A DNA stretch of 33,854 nt from Gymnopilus junonius (GCA_015501075.1 JADNYJ010000344.1:1-33854), one strand, 5' to 3'. Counted from the stretch's first letter, positions 12,364 through 23,598 are shown. Program-made: numbers and translations. Notes: a model not told the origin generated them from the sequence alone.

Positions 12364-12400
12364 TCTACTAAATGCTACCAATTTGGTAGCATTTAGTAGA
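12364..12400. repeat. 37-bp palindrome, perfect 18-bp arms
   Basis: The arm TCTACTAAATGCTACCAA is followed by a single T and then its exact reverse complement. The only asymmetric base is the central one (12382). The flanks show no matching direct repeat, so I cannot call a target duplication. It would form a near loopless hairpin or cruciform. Confidence 0.9.
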
Positions 12401-13136
12401 CATCTGTGAAAATCCAGTCTGCCTCATGTAGATACAATCAGACCAATTCCAATGAGAGTGGACAGGTGGTCGTCTTATATGGAGAAGAATTATCTTTTGA
12501 CATTGGCAGTGCCTGGAAAAATAACATATGACTTCATCCAGCAGCTTGCTCCGCTGCGGCTGTGCGAAGATCTAGTCTCAAATCGAATCGAATCTGAGCA
12601 GAAGGTCTGTCAAAAATCTTTTTATAGGTGTTCAGGTTTGGCCTTAACTTAAGAGTTTGATATTTCGTGTATTTAATCCGTAGACTTCAATATACTTATA
12701 TTTAGACCTAAGTATGTACCCTTATCTAAGTCACCCTCGCACTGAGGTAAGATCTAGTAGCTATGGTATGATGTGCACTGCACCTGGCGTGCCGAAGGAT
12801 ATGGTAACTTAGTACTTATGCTCAAGTATCCACTCGAGTGTTAGTAAGAAGATTGATTGATTTCTACTACATGAACATCTCGTATTTATACTATCTAGGA
12901 CATAGCCTTTGTGACTCATTGAGCACTGGTTTAATGAGTCCTGAATTCACAAACAAGGAGAATCCTCTTTAAATTTGTTCGACTCATTTTCGGTTCAGGC
13001 ACAACTGTCAACCGAAAGCTAAAAATAGGATCGATTTCGAGTTAAGAAGACTAACTAGAACTTTCTACTGAGTGCTACGAAGTAGAATTTAAGGTAATTG
13101 TCCATTTCTCTAATATCCATAACAATAGGTCAGCAG

Positions 13137-13556
13137 TCACGATTTCTGAACTTGATTTGTCCAAGGGTCCGCAGACCGCAGTCCAGAGCAGAAGACGACC
13201 AAGATGATTACAGTAAGAATGACAAGAGCAGCAAGATTGCAGAGCCAGATAAAAAAGGCAGCACATTCAGATGAGTCAATGGTCAGGTAGGCGTTGCTCT
13301 GACTTGCGTGATGCGTCTTCCGAAAGCCGGAACTGTACAGTACCCGGTATATTCCGGAAGCCAATTCTTTGCCCGCTGTGACTACAGAAAGGTATGAAAG
13401 GGAACGTAAGGATATAATTCCTCAATTGTAAGAATACGTACTTAGGGCTCTAAAGGTAAGTACAATGACTAATATTGCTCTGAATGACAGTACTATTTCT
13501 GAAAAGAAATAGGACAGAAATAAGTAGAAGAAGCAAGAGAACGGGAGGACGTTCAT
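13137..13556 (-). CDS. Small membrane protein of unknown function, two exons
   Basis: Exon 1 (13556-13442) and exon 2 (13381-13137) are joined by a 60-nt intron with GTACGT donor and CTGTAG acceptor. The phase is kept (115 + 245 = 360 nt, 119 aa). An in-frame TAA sits two codons before the ATG, which fixes this start unless there is another upstream exon. Residues 1-40 are very hydrophobic (MNVLPFSCFFYLFLSYFFSE, then AILVIVLTF), and a second membrane segment near residues 80-105 contains AAFFIWLCNLAALVILTVII, followed by a short polar tail. The middle part is polar. No family is recognised. The reconstruction rests on splice sites and hydrophobicity only; it could also be a remnant of a larger transporter-like gene. 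Confidence 0.45.
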
Positions 13557-14043
13557 ATTTTACATGCTCCATAATATCGCGAGCACCTAGCTGGTAAAAA
13601 TTCTACCATCGCAAACTGCTTATAATTGATTCGCTGTAGTTTTGGGAAAAACGATTGTTATTGGGCAAGGTACACTAATACATGCATGCATAATGTAAAC
13701 TAGTAAAGAACGTGAATCGAAATTGCGGGTGCTGGTGATGGATCAATGAGTGATGAGTCGTCGATTACAGATGGAATGAGCTAGTAAGCAAGGGAGTAAT
13801 TAGGAGTAATGCTAAAGAGCGAGTTGGTCGTGAAGACATAAGATTTAGAAATGCACCAAAGATTAAAGAGAACCGCCAAAGGCATTCGGCTGGCCACGGG
13901 AATGAATGGGGGTTGGGGAGGAAGGTGCAGCTCGAAGCTTGAAGACTGGACTTGGAGGGCGTCGTGCTTGAAACCTGGATGTGGACCTAAAGGAGTCAGC
14001 ACGATAGTGCCTCGATCACGGATCATGGAGCCAGGAGGACGGA
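13557..14043. other. Intergenic, no supported gene
   Basis: This holds the presumed promoter of the small membrane protein and the 3' side of gene A, both minus strand. A short alternating ATGCATGCAT run lies near 13682-13691. Frames crossing it are unsupported. Confidence 0.4.
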
Positions 14044-15093
14044 TCAGCAAGATCCAGAGGAAGCAATACCAGTCCGACCCGACTGATTTTGACTTTGACT
14101 TCTGACCCATTCCTCATCCACATCCCCCTCCGCATCCACATCTTCATCACCACCCACCCATTCCTCGTCCGGGTCGCCATCAGCGTCTTCATCCCCCAAA
14201 TACTCCTCGTCTATATCTCCATCCGCATCTTCATCCCCCAAATACTCTTCGTCCGTATCTCCTTGGGCGTCGGCGTCTCCTAATTCGTCTTCATGTTGCT
14301 GCTGCTGTACTTGTGCGACCGGCCGTTCTGGTTCTGGTTCTGGGTTCGTCGCTTCCTCGAATCTTGGGAGGGTACCTTGAGGTTGAGGATGAATTGCACT
14401 TCGACGGGGGGTCGAGTGTAGACGGGAACGCGGGCTGGGACTGGGAGGCTGAGGTCGGCGAGGACTAGGAAGAGAGCGTGCGCTGGGACGCTGATGGGGG
14501 GTGGGAGCGGGACGCGCATTTGGGCTGGGACGTTTACCAGGACGAGGACGCGGACGCGGACGCGCATGCGGTTGGGAGTATTGAAAACGCCTAGGGACAC
14601 GCGTGGGCGTGGCGGGTATGGAAGGCGTAGAATTGATTAAGGAGCGAAGAGGATTAGGAGGCGGAGCACCAGGTGTTGGTCCGTATCCTCTTTCTGGCTG
14701 GGTACTTACAGACTGAGAAACAGGCGTGCGGGGATTGCAGTCGTTCCGATGACCTGATTCTGGCTTGGACTCGGAGTCAGAGTCGGAGTCAGAGTCAAGC
14801 GACGTCAATGGCGATAATCCGTCCAGATAAGATGGACTTAAACCTGGAGATGGACTTGGGCCTGGGGTCGAATTCGTACTCGATCCTGTAATGGAACTTG
14901 AACCTGAACTTGGAACACTGGTAGGTGTGTAATCGCCGATTATATGGTCGAACGGCCACGTATCAGTTTCAAGGAATGGATTGTTGGAGGCGGAGGAGTG
15001 GGTGTCTGAGTAAGGGACTTGACGAGTACGCCATCCTTCGGGATCGAGGGCGGAGTGTTCTTCCGAGGGAGGGTGGTTGGGCGTGTAGAACAT
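14044..15093 (-). CDS. Gene A: low-complexity disordered protein with acidic repeats
   Basis: An uninterrupted 349-aa frame begins MFYTPNHPPSEEHSALDPEG. The first half is Ser/Thr/Pro-rich. The middle (about 165-235) is strongly basic and proline/arginine-rich, with runs such as ARPRPRPRPGKRPSPNARP, and residues 273-329 are four acidic 14-15-residue repeats (DEDADGDIDEEYLG type). The tail is VRSQSQNQSGRTG. No folded domain, signal peptide or membrane segment is visible. The charge pattern (basic block followed by acidic block) would suit nucleic-acid or histone-like partners, but that is only inference. A TATA box lies about 150 bp upstream, and a palindromic motif shared with gene B lies upstream of it. 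It could be unexpressed low-complexity sequence, although TATA, ATG and frame agree. Confidence 0.6.
   Translation of the reverse strand: MFYTPNHPPSEEHSALDPEGWRTRQVPYSDTHSSASNNPFLETDTWPFDHIIGDYTPTSVPSSGSSSITGSSTNSTPGPSPSPGLSPSYLDGLSPLTSLDSDSDSDSESKPESGHRNDCNPRTPVSQSVSTQPERGYGPTPGAPPPNPLRSLINSTPSIPATPTRVPRRFQYSQPHARPRPRPRPGKRPSPNARPAPTPHQRPSARSLPSPRRPQPPSPSPRSRLHSTPRRSAIHPQPQGTLPRFEEATNPEPEPERPVAQVQQQQHEDELGDADAQGDTDEEYLGDEDADGDIDEEYLGDEDADGDPDEEWVGGDEDVDAEGDVDEEWVRSQSQNQSGRTGIASSGSC
14107..14277 (-). repeat. Acidic tandem repeat inside gene A, four units
   Basis: Four imperfect 42-45-bp units encode DTDEEYLG, DIDEEYLG, DPDEEWVGG and DVDEEW, each preceded by DADGD-type residues. The DNA keeps the unit phase with synonymous and conservative changes, so repeat number may vary between strains. 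Confidence 0.8.
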
Positions 15094-15243
15094 TAATCTG
15101 GTGACGTAGAGAGAGAGAAATAATCAAGAAGGAAACTGCACAGCAGCGGAAACTTGGAAAAGGGGAAAAAATAAAAGAAGGGAGGGGGTTGTAAATGATG
15201 GGAAATCGTAAATGAGAATGCGAGGTGTTGAGAATCAGAGGTC

Positions 15244-15301
15244 CCTTTATACTTTTGAGCGACACGCAATGCGGACGCTCATGTGTGGCATGCAATGCCA
15301 C
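15244..15301 (-). promoter_or_regulatory. Gene A core promoter: TATA box plus upstream palindrome
   Basis: On the minus strand, TATAAAGG lies at 15251-15244 and the palindromic motif GTGGCATGCAATGCCAC at 15301-15285, 34 bp further upstream. Gene B has the same arrangement with GTGGCATGCCAC. The palindrome could bind a dimeric regulator; the shared placement is visible, the function is inferred. Confidence 0.55.
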
Positions 15302-15689
15302 TCATTCATTCGTTACCCCCATCTTTCGAGTTTACCGAATAAAAGCTGCCGACCGACCGCTGTATCCGCATCTTGTCCGCATCAGATAAGCCTCGACATA
15401 CATATGGGGATCGTCGTCCCGAAAAGAATTATTCACCTGAGGTTCAAAGCGAAAGGGATCACACTTCCCCTTCGTAGAAATCGTCTGGGACATAGCCACG
15501 GAATGACGGCGATCTTGATCGACATGTTGCGTAAAAGTGTACCCTTGTACGGGGAACAATGCGCAACTCCTTGGCGTTTTCCTTCAAGTCGGACGTCGGA
15601 TAAGGTACAGGGAACTTGTGGCACGCCAATGCTGCGGCTAAGCGAAACTGGCAGATTCTCTCATGTTGTGAGCAAGAAGGTCTGTCGAT
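15302..15689. other. Upstream region of gene A, no supported gene
   Basis: A moderate-GC stretch with open frames on both strands that show no family signature. It lies between the gene A promoter motif and the minus-strand coding remnant at 15690-16384, so it may contain more regulatory sequence and the 3' end of that remnant. Confidence 0.35.
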
Positions 15690-16384
15690 GCTTATTCAGC
15701 AATCATAGGCCATGTTAAAGACTTACTTGACTCACCTGTAGCGCAGTTATACAGAACAGATTGAAGGGCTTTCTGACGCCAAGCTTCAACGACAGTGATG
15801 ATGACTATTTTGGATTCAAAGCACGCATCGTCGACATCTGCCGGTAAAGGTCCCGCCACATACAACCAAATATGATCAGTCTGCCTCGTCATCGTAGCCA
15901 ACAGCGACCACGACACTCGCGTTTCCCCTCCTCACATCCACACCACACCTCCATCGCCACCACGTCCTATATACATCCTCTTCTCTGCCTGCACATTCAC
16001 CCGTTCCACAACCTTGGCGAAATTCTCAGTGATACCGCGATACAGCACAACCGACCACCAATGCTCTATCTCAGCACGCCGAGTCGGGTCGTATTGAGAG
16101 CCCCACTCAGGAGTCGGAGATGGCAGCACGGGTACAGAAGGCAACCTTGATCAAAGAGCGTGAAGGACCGATATCCTGGATGCCAACCCTCTGGGCTGCC
16201 TCTCCTCTCCCTGGGTGTGGCAGACAAGCCGCTTGAAATCGCCTTCTCAACCCTGTCAGCCAAACATTTCTACCACCATCGAGGTTAATTGGAACGGCCT
16301 CTTTCTCTCGCCAAAGATCCCGCACACCTACCGTCTTGCTCGCAATGGACCCCGGATTGGACTGTGGATCTCCTGCTGATACCT
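15690..16384 (-). pseudogene. Unknown multi-segment coding remnant
   Basis: Three minus-strand frames in a row look protein-like. The first, about 16384-16140, follows an AAGTAG acceptor-like site and reads GDPQSNPGSIASKTVGVRDL, then GRNVWLTGLRRRFQAACLPH. The second reads LPSPTPEWGSQYDPTRRAEI, then HWWSVVLYRGITENFAKVVE, to about 15932. The third, to about 15741, reads IWLYVAGPLPADVDDACFES and WRQKALQSVLYNCATG, with a GTGAGT donor. The first-to-second change is a shift of frame with no usable intron. The second-to-third change may be an intron starting at GTGAGG near 15934. No family is recognised. A short similarity to 20590-20640 (TATTTGG-TGT-TGTGGC) may be chance. Confidence 0.4.
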
Positions 16385-16600
16385 ACTTACTCATTTACTC
16401 TGATAATTTGATTCCATTTTCTAAAGAATTCTTTGCTTTGTTAAGGTATTGCGCTGACTCTCGTGCTAATGCGAACCGAACCGACTTTAAAACGAGGTAA
16501 GAAAAGGTAAAAATCGTATCTAAACAAGTGGCAAGGTAAACTACGTTCATCAGAGAGCAAAATAGTGATTTAAATACCAGCACGAGGTATGTATGAGTAA
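16330..16600. repeat. Dispersed duplicated segment, copy 1 (pairs with 28670-28960)
   Basis: CTTGCTCGCAATGGACCCCGGA at 16333-16354 reappears at 28673 as CTTGCTCGCAAATGGACCCC, and both continue through AATTTGAT, TTTTCTAAAGAA, CTTTGTTAAGGTAT and GCTGACTCT in the same order and orientation. Similarity fades toward 16570 / 28960. The left junctions differ, so only the part from 16333 rightwards was copied. Confidence 0.7.
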
Positions 16601-16916
16601 ACCGAGTGCTATCAGGACTCGCCAGTTTGAAAGAACGTTAAAAACCTTCCATACTTGAAACTATACGAGAAATTATACGAGAAAACCTTCAGTCACGCTA
16701 AATAAAATATGTCTTGGCCTATATACGCAGACGTGTCTAACCAACAAACGTTCAATGTGCAAGAAAGAAATCCGCACGTGGTCAAGAGTCCCAAATCGTA
16801 AGCTACAGATACTTAAAGTCATCCGCTTCAGCCGTCGATCTTCCAAAAAAAAAACAGGAAAACTCACCACGTAATAACCCATCTCTTCTATTTCCACCGC
16901 TACCAGATCACACAAC
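16601..16916 (-). repeat. Dispersed repeat unit, copy 2 (related to 10258-10445)
   Basis: On the minus strand it contains a frame beginning MCDLVAVEIEEMGYYV and including FFLEDRRLKRMTLS and VRISFL, then GCGTATATAGG near 16720. The order matches 10258-10445. The unit here has a T-run ending in GG where the other copy has CTCAG. No family is recognised and it is probably not a gene by itself. Confidence 0.45.
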
Positions 16917-17507
16917 CCAACCGGAGAAGTGGCATACTACTATCGGTGGGATAGTCGCCCGTGGTTCTAGATAGCGCCAGACCTTAAATTGGCGTGGAAT
17001 GCCTGAGGTAGCTTTGAGGCGAGCTAGGACACGCTCTTGAGGTCGTTACGCATCAATTGCGCGTCATGCCCCTTCAGATTAACTGGAAGTCTGGAACAGC
17101 ATTTTAGGCGGTGAACAGGGTTAGAAATGAACTTACTCACCTCAAATGGTGCCGTTCAGGCTGCAGCTAACCATCATTAATCATCCTGCGGGGCCGCAAG
17201 AACTGTAGGTACCATGATACCGGTGGGTTCCAGTGAACCCAGCGTGGACAATCGTGTCACAGCGGTGCTCAACTGTCGGGAGATGGAGAGCAGAAAGAAG
17301 GGTTGACAACGATCCCGAGGCTCGAGGAGGTGAGAGCAAGGTGAGAGTGGGTTGTGCGAGGTTCTGGTCAGGTCAGCTTCCCCGTTGCCGATTGTTTCCG
17401 ACTTGTCACTATTTGCCAATGCTAGCTTTGAAGGTCGCGCTGGGTCGGAGGTGTAAGGCAAGAAAGAGCCACATTAACTGGGCTTTGGAGGTGAGGAGAC
17501 GACTTAC
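16917..17507. other. Intergenic, no supported gene
   Basis: This lies downstream of the MetRS fragment on its own strand. I searched it on the minus strand for the next conserved MetRS exon (GWYS-type motif) and did not see one. Frames on both strands lack family support. Confidence 0.45.
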
Positions 17508-18883
<1,376 letters not shown>

Positions 18884-19639
18884 TCAGGCTTCCTCAGCGC
18901 CCCTCGCACTTGGATCGGCACCTTCTGCCCTGGGATCGATCGAAGACGGGATGGGGTTGGGATTGGGCTGAGGTGAGGGTGTGAATATGGGCGTGGGTGT
19001 GTCGGGGTATACACCAGTCTCGAAAATTCCTGCGAAGGAACCATCGGCATAGGGATGAGGTGAGGCCGGCGGGGTAAACAGGGGCAAAGGGAGTGGTCCG
19101 AAATCCAATTCGGGGTTCACTAGCACTGCTGGGGAAGGAGCTAGGTATTCTAGGATGATCTGGATTGGGATGTTTGATAAGAGGATGATCTCGTCCCAGT
19201 TTACGTCGTCTGGGATTTCAAAGCCGGTTGGGATGTTGGCCTGGTCGGGTGGGAAGGTGGGGAGTGTGGGTGGTATGATTGGTGGACTAAAGTTGTGTGA
19301 GAATGTGGATGGAGGAGGAAACGTATATGGAAACGAGGAAGGAGAAGGACGGGTAGAACGTTTGGTAAGAATACCATTAGAGATGGTGATTGGGGGAGGT
19401 AAAGATGAGAAAGAGAGTACCCACACAGTAATAGAGCTTGAAGCGAAAAAATGTTCATCTGAATCAGCATTGACGTTTGTATCGACATCCCGTAGTGGAC
19501 GACGCCGCGCCAGCTCTTCCTTAAACAATAACCTCCGAGGTGTAGCCTCGGGTGAGGATGGCGTTAGGAAAGTTGGGGACTTGGCAAGAAAGCGGGAGTT
19601 TCCATCGCGCTTGGTTTTAGTGGGCGTTACAGGGGACAT
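18884..19639 (-). CDS. Gene B: SP/TP-rich disordered protein
   Basis: The 251-aa frame starts MSPVTPTKTKRDGNSRFLAK. An upstream in-frame ATG (19663) exists, but the duplicated copy at 28.2 kb has ACG there and keeps the second ATG, so 19639 is preferred. The N-terminus carries several SP/TP sites (SPVTPTKTK, SPTFLTPSSPEATPRR) and RRLLFKEEL. The middle is Ser/Pro-rich, and then comes NIPTGFEIPDDVNWDEIILL. The C-terminal part has VNPELDFGPLPLPLFTPP and IFETGVYPDTPTP, the part shared with gene D. No domain, signal peptide or membrane segment is visible. SP/TP sites and an RxL-like element would suit a cyclin-dependent kinase substrate, which is speculation. A TATA box (19841-19834) and a palindrome lie upstream. 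It is the parent-like member of a duplicated family. Confidence 0.65.
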   Translation of the reverse strand: MSPVTPTKTKRDGNSRFLAKSPTFLTPSSPEATPRRLLFKEELARRRPLRDVDTNVNADSDEHFFASSSITVWVLSFSSLPPPITISNGILTKRSTRPSPSSFPYTFPPPSTFSHNFSPPIIPPTLPTFPPDQANIPTGFEIPDDVNWDEIILLSNIPIQIILEYLAPSPAVLVNPELDFGPLPLPLFTPPASPHPYADGSFAGIFETGVYPDTPTPIFTPSPQPNPNPIPSSIDPRAEGADPSARGAEEA

Positions 19640-19782
19640 GACGAAATGGGCGTGGATGAGCATGAGCGTTAGGTGAAGTCGAGCACTTGTGAAAGAAGAA
19701 AGAAGAAGAATTAAGCGTCTAGCGTCTAGTGTCTAGAGCGGTAAACTGCACTGCAGTGAATGAATAGGGAGTAAGCGTTAAA
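19426..19782 (-). repeat. Duplicated 5' end of gene B (inverted copy at 28087-28440)
   Basis: These 357 bp (leader plus first 71 codons of gene B) are nearly identical to the 354 bp on the opposite strand at 28087-28440. The leader shares the runs CGCTCTAGACACTAGACGCT and TTCTTCTTCTTTCTTCTTTC. The 3-bp length difference is made by three separate single-base losses in the 28-kb copy, all within about 60 bp. Confidence 0.9.
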
Positions 19783-19833
19783 GAGAGACAGTGAGTAAAT
19801 TAAGAGGGGAAATATGCGAACTTTTGAGAGCAC

Positions 19834-19880
19834 CCTTTATACGAGTATAATTGGTGCGCCATAAAATTGTGGCATGCCAC
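19834..19880 (-). promoter_or_regulatory. Gene B core promoter: TATA box plus upstream palindrome
   Basis: The minus strand has TATAAAGG at 19841-19834, about 195 bp before the ATG, and the perfect palindrome GTGGCATGCCAC at 19880-19869, 28 bp further upstream. The arrangement matches that of gene A. It was not copied into the 28-kb duplicate, which stops in the leader. Confidence 0.55.
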
Positions 19881-22199
19881 CACCCGCAGCCAGTGACTCC
19901 CTTTGTTCGCAATAGCCGTATCTCTTCCGCGCGAGATAAAGGATCGACGGACGGCTCGTCTATTCGAAAAGGACGTCTTTCAATGAATGGTCTAGAATAA
20001 AGGAGAAGGAGAGCTCACGATTTGTCATTCCAAGCCGTTTGCGCAGAGTCTGAATCTGCCTCGTGTGGAAGGAAGTGAGCTAGATTTGGATGAGAAAGCG
20101 CATGCATGTGATCGCTTTTTGAGGGTGACGATGATGGTTTTTTGACGTTTTCAGTTGACGGAAAAGGGTAGAAGGGGTGACAGATGACTCCGAGCCGGTG
20201 AATTCGAACTTCAAACCTCGAACTGCTGTGGCTAAGCGAGAGAGTGGCAAGTGAAATAAATGGGTGGCAGAATATCTTATCTCTTGTGATCGGAGATATT
20301 GCCACAGCTCTATCGATGGTATTGTACTGGTCAGTGGTTGATTCTATATGATATAAGTAAGGCACTCACCAATGAACTCGGGGTATGCAAGGTGAAATCG
20401 GTGTAAGCAAAGACGACGTTGTCGGCTGGAGGCACATAAGCAAAGGAGACTAAACTACAGGCGCAGGATATTGATGCTCTGCTCTGTTCTTACAGGAAAA
20501 ATACACGAGCACAAATGCGATAATACAAGAACCCTAATACAGCGTAGATAGTTCGGAAAAGCGAGTTGTACTGTTGTAGAGGAAGTTTTCAGCGTTGCCT
20601 GCCACACACAGCCAAATACGAGCTCACTGTCTCGTATTCTCGAGAGTCGAAATTGCTCAACGTTAACCACCTCCCCGCATACAACTCCTCATTTCTGATG
20701 ATGCTCTGGCTTACGGTGACTTCTATGATACGTCTTTTCGGCTCCAGGCGCGATGATTGTGGATAACCGCAGGGAAAGATGGTACGTTCTGCACATGTCT
20801 AGACGTCTTTCTTTCAACGTCCTCTTTCAACGCCGCTAAGGAAAACTTTCTCTAGATATGCACTCGTACCACGTTTATACTTTAGAGCTACATATCTCTC
20901 ACTGAGTCGCCCCGGTTCCCGCAATCGTCATCGGCTTAACGCGTCCACACCCAGAAGTCTTGAAGCAAAATGGAATAGGCAGGTGTTGGAACTGGACGCA
21001 TCAGTGGTGGTACTCCTACTTGCTGATATGGAGCGGGATGGACGCTGCGGCTCGTAGCCTGAACGAGGAGGCATATACGCACAAGAAAGTTGATCTGCAT
21101 CCCCCCATTCCAACTAACCACGTTAACCGGCTCTCATTCGACAGACATGTTTTTGAGGTGACACGTCTTTCGGCTCAACGTCTGTCATTTGCACCTTGCG
21201 ACTCTCCGCGTAGTCGTGGTTCTGCCAGTCACGGATACAAATTTGATGGTCAGCCAGGTGAGTGGTCTCGAGCTAGGCAGGCGGATTTGGGCTCGGTCTG
21301 AGGACCTCCGCTATGCCAACACCATTGCCGATATCAGTGTTGGCGTCTTCTATTTTGGTCAAGGACAATCGTCCGGCTGGTCTCCATTTATATCTTTCAG
21401 CTTCAGCTGCTGACCGACACTCTCTTGTTATATAATGCGCATCAACACCTGCACAGACGAGGCCACTTGCGGATGACCCCCATTGGTCTGGCGGCGCATC
21501 AATGATTCGTAACACGACTGCTGCTCTCAACAGTGCATTCCTTGGCTGACATACTCATCAACGCGTCAATTTCTACTTTTCCCCCATGTCCTCAACCTCT
21601 GAATCCTGGATGAATCCGTTTACTTCGGAATTTATTCGGAAGGTACGATTTCGGCAAGATCCGGCAAGGAACCAATTCTCACTTCGGAATTGAACAATGG
21701 CCACAGCAACAATTCCAGTAAACGTCTTTGGACCTCTATTTCTCTGCCATACACCATCTGAACGATTAGAGCAAGAGACATCCCCAAGAAAGGTACGTCC
21801 TCAGTCCTCTCTTCATACACAAGCGAGTCACTGATCCGCGTTCCATTCTTCGTCGGAATGAGCAGCAAAGACGGCTATAACATTGTATCCAGAGCCCACA
21901 ACGACCCACGTGTAAGCAAGGCTATGCTTTCAAGACCGCATGTCAACCACGATCCTCCCGAGGCTGTACGCGCAGCAACCAATTTTACGAATCATACAGT
22001 CAATTAAAACCCCGTTCAAGGAAAAATATCCGTATCGGGGCAAATTGTCCATCGATACGTAGCGGATGGAGCGAACAAAGGCGATCGTGGGGGAGAAAAG
22101 ACAAAGGTATCCGTCAAGTACCCTTTTTTTGTCCTTTGCAGTGTGCTTGATGGATGAATGGATGGATGGCAACACGAGGCGCGCACACACATTGAGTTG
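19881..22199. other. 2.3 kb with only scattered coding remnants
   Basis: No complete gene can be supported. On the minus strand, 20438-20370 reads YVPPADNVVFAYTDFTLHTP before a GTGAGT donor, and 20590-20640 resembles the remnant at 15.9 kb. On the plus strand, 21586-21645 starts MSSTSESWMNPFTSEF and reaches GTACGA, and 21697-21790 reads MATATIPVNVFGPLFL up to GTACGT, but these do not join in frame. They look like single exons of lost or diverged genes. Confidence 0.35.
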
Positions 22200-22207
22200 T
22201 ATAAAAG
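22200..22207 (+). promoter_or_regulatory. TATA box of gene C
   Basis: TATAAAAG lies 65 bp before the predicted ATG, with a pyrimidine-rich TTTTTCTCCCCAG stretch between them. This is the expected spacing for a core promoter. Confidence 0.6.
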
Positions 22208-22271
22208 GTGACGCATAGTTCGCGATTTTTCTCCCCAGTTCCCCTGCTGATCGTAAAGATCCAATAGTCCC

Positions 22272-23138
22272 ATGTATACCGCGCGTACGCCAAGTCCTGG
22301 TCCGGCTTATGATATAGAAGATTGGGATGCGGATCACCATTTTCCGCCCTGGTATACCGACTATCATTACGAGCAACCGGATCCAGGGCCTTACAACCAA
22401 GTACCTCCCTCGCCGAGGATAATCGAAGATCGACCATTACCGGTATCTCAAGTCTCTTATCCAGCCGTTCATCATCAGGTATCTATCTCTCGCTACGTAT
22501 TAAAAGCCGACTTTCAACTAACTTGACGTGTTTCCTTTTTCCCTCAGACAAACCAATCTACGTATATCCCGACATCTCATGGGCGCTACCACCCTGATCC
22601 TGGTGCACTCACGCTGCCACCTCGTTTTCAAGGCCACTGGACCCCTCCTCCGAGCCCAAGTCTGCCTCACAGATCCGCCAATCAGACTCCTTCTAGGCAG
22701 CTCCAACCGGATTCTAGGCGCGCTTCTTCTGTTCATATCGATGACGGTAATAATAACGCCCGCTATTTGGATTTTCCTGTCGGGGATTCTCGAAATCGGG
22801 AACGTGCAGGCGGGCGGATTGATCATGGATTTTCCAATCTCGAATACGTGGACGACGGACGGGTACATTCTCGGGTAGATGTCCTCCAACCTCAACGGCA
22901 TCGAGAATCTCCTCTTTTTAACCAGTCAATGCTCCCTCATACTGCTGTTCCTGTCCATCCCGCCGTTCCTTTCCATCCCGCTGCTCGTTTGCCTCTTGCT
23001 AGTTCTTTCAGATACCAGAGTCAGGGCGACCGTAGATTCGAGTACCAGGATGGTCATGAGCATACCATGGATTCGAGTGTTTCGCCTGGTCGTTCTTCTG
23101 CTTCTGTGTCTCGCTCAGGGCGCAAGCCACGCTCATGA
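22272..23138 (+). CDS. Gene C: disordered His/Pro/Arg-rich protein, two exons
   Basis: Exon 1 (22272-22478) and exon 2 (22548-23138) are joined by a 69-nt intron (GTATCT donor, CTAAC branch-like sequence, CCCTCAG acceptor), phase 0, giving 265 aa. It starts MYTARTPSPGPAYDIEDWDA and continues with HHFPPWYTDYHYEQPDPGPY. Exon 2 contains HPDPGALTLPPRFQGHWTPP, PSPSLPHRSANQTPSRQL and a Ser/Arg tail (SSVSPGRSSASVSRSGRKPR). The two shorter alternative frames in exon 2 lack this continuity. No domain or targeting signal is seen; Tyr/Pro/His-rich N-terminus and Ser/Arg tail are the main characters. The TATA box at 22200 and the clean splice sites support a real transcript. Its function is unknown; it resembles genes A, B and D only in composition and promoter type. 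Confidence 0.65.
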
Positions 23139-23598
23139 GTCCACAATCAACTGCAACGCTAGTTCCTAATCCGATTGATATTGTCCATTGTACTAATTAT
23201 CTCTTTGCTCTCAAAATTTTATTGTGTCTTGTCATCGTCCTCCATGTCCTTGATTCAATTCAAGGTCACAACGTTGACTTCGTCTCCGCTGTCCATTTCT
23301 AAGTCTAACCCCATTCCAACCAATACCTTTTTTCTCCGTTCTTCTTTGCATCAAGGCTCGATTAGAACTACTATAAATTTTCTCTAGCCTCATACCTTCC
23401 TGTTTTGATTCTAGCTCATTGTATCGCATGATAATACCAATCTAATTAACCTTGAAAATATTCCTATTGACCCGCTTTCCAGATACGTCTAATCAATATC
23501 TGTTTAGCAATCCATTATGACCACGAGTTAACCTGTAGGCAAAATTGATACACCTTGCAGGTGCCTTCGAGAAGGAGGATTTGAACATCGTTACTACC
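23139..23598. other. 3' flank of gene C, AT-rich
   Basis: No supported gene. It should contain the 3'UTR of gene C. Near 23569-23590 the minus strand reads GTTCAAATCCTCCTTCTCGA, which looks like a tRNA T-arm and acceptor end, but no matching 5' part is found. Confidence 0.4.

Larger units (their letters stand above)
10446..13136. other. Gene-poor, AT-rich, repeat-bearing stretch
   Basis: About 2.7 kb without a supported gene. It holds degenerate repeat units carrying splice-donor-like sequences (near 11187, 11519 and 11690), a 63-bp imperfect direct repeat, a GC-rich island (11990-12270) and a perfect-arm palindrome (12364-12400). An inverted pair GGTTAGG ... CCTAACC lies near 12281-12332. 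A short frame at 12452-12652 (MEKNYLLTLAVPGK, DFIQQLAPLRLCEDL) looks protein-like but has no partner exon or recognised family. The stretch is best read as decayed transposon or gene debris. Confidence 0.5.

Noticed and set aside
14089..14283. Plus-strand hydrophobic frame rich in Ile and Phe
   Set aside because: It is the antisense of the acidic repeat in gene A, which necessarily reads as hydrophobic residues.
19155..19676. 173-aa plus-strand frame over gene B
   Set aside because: It is antisense to gene B; the 28-kb copy conserves the minus-strand start MSPVTPTK instead.
20928..21413. Overlapping frames on both strands near 21 kb
   Set aside because: None has a motif, consistent splice sites or a paralogue in the window.
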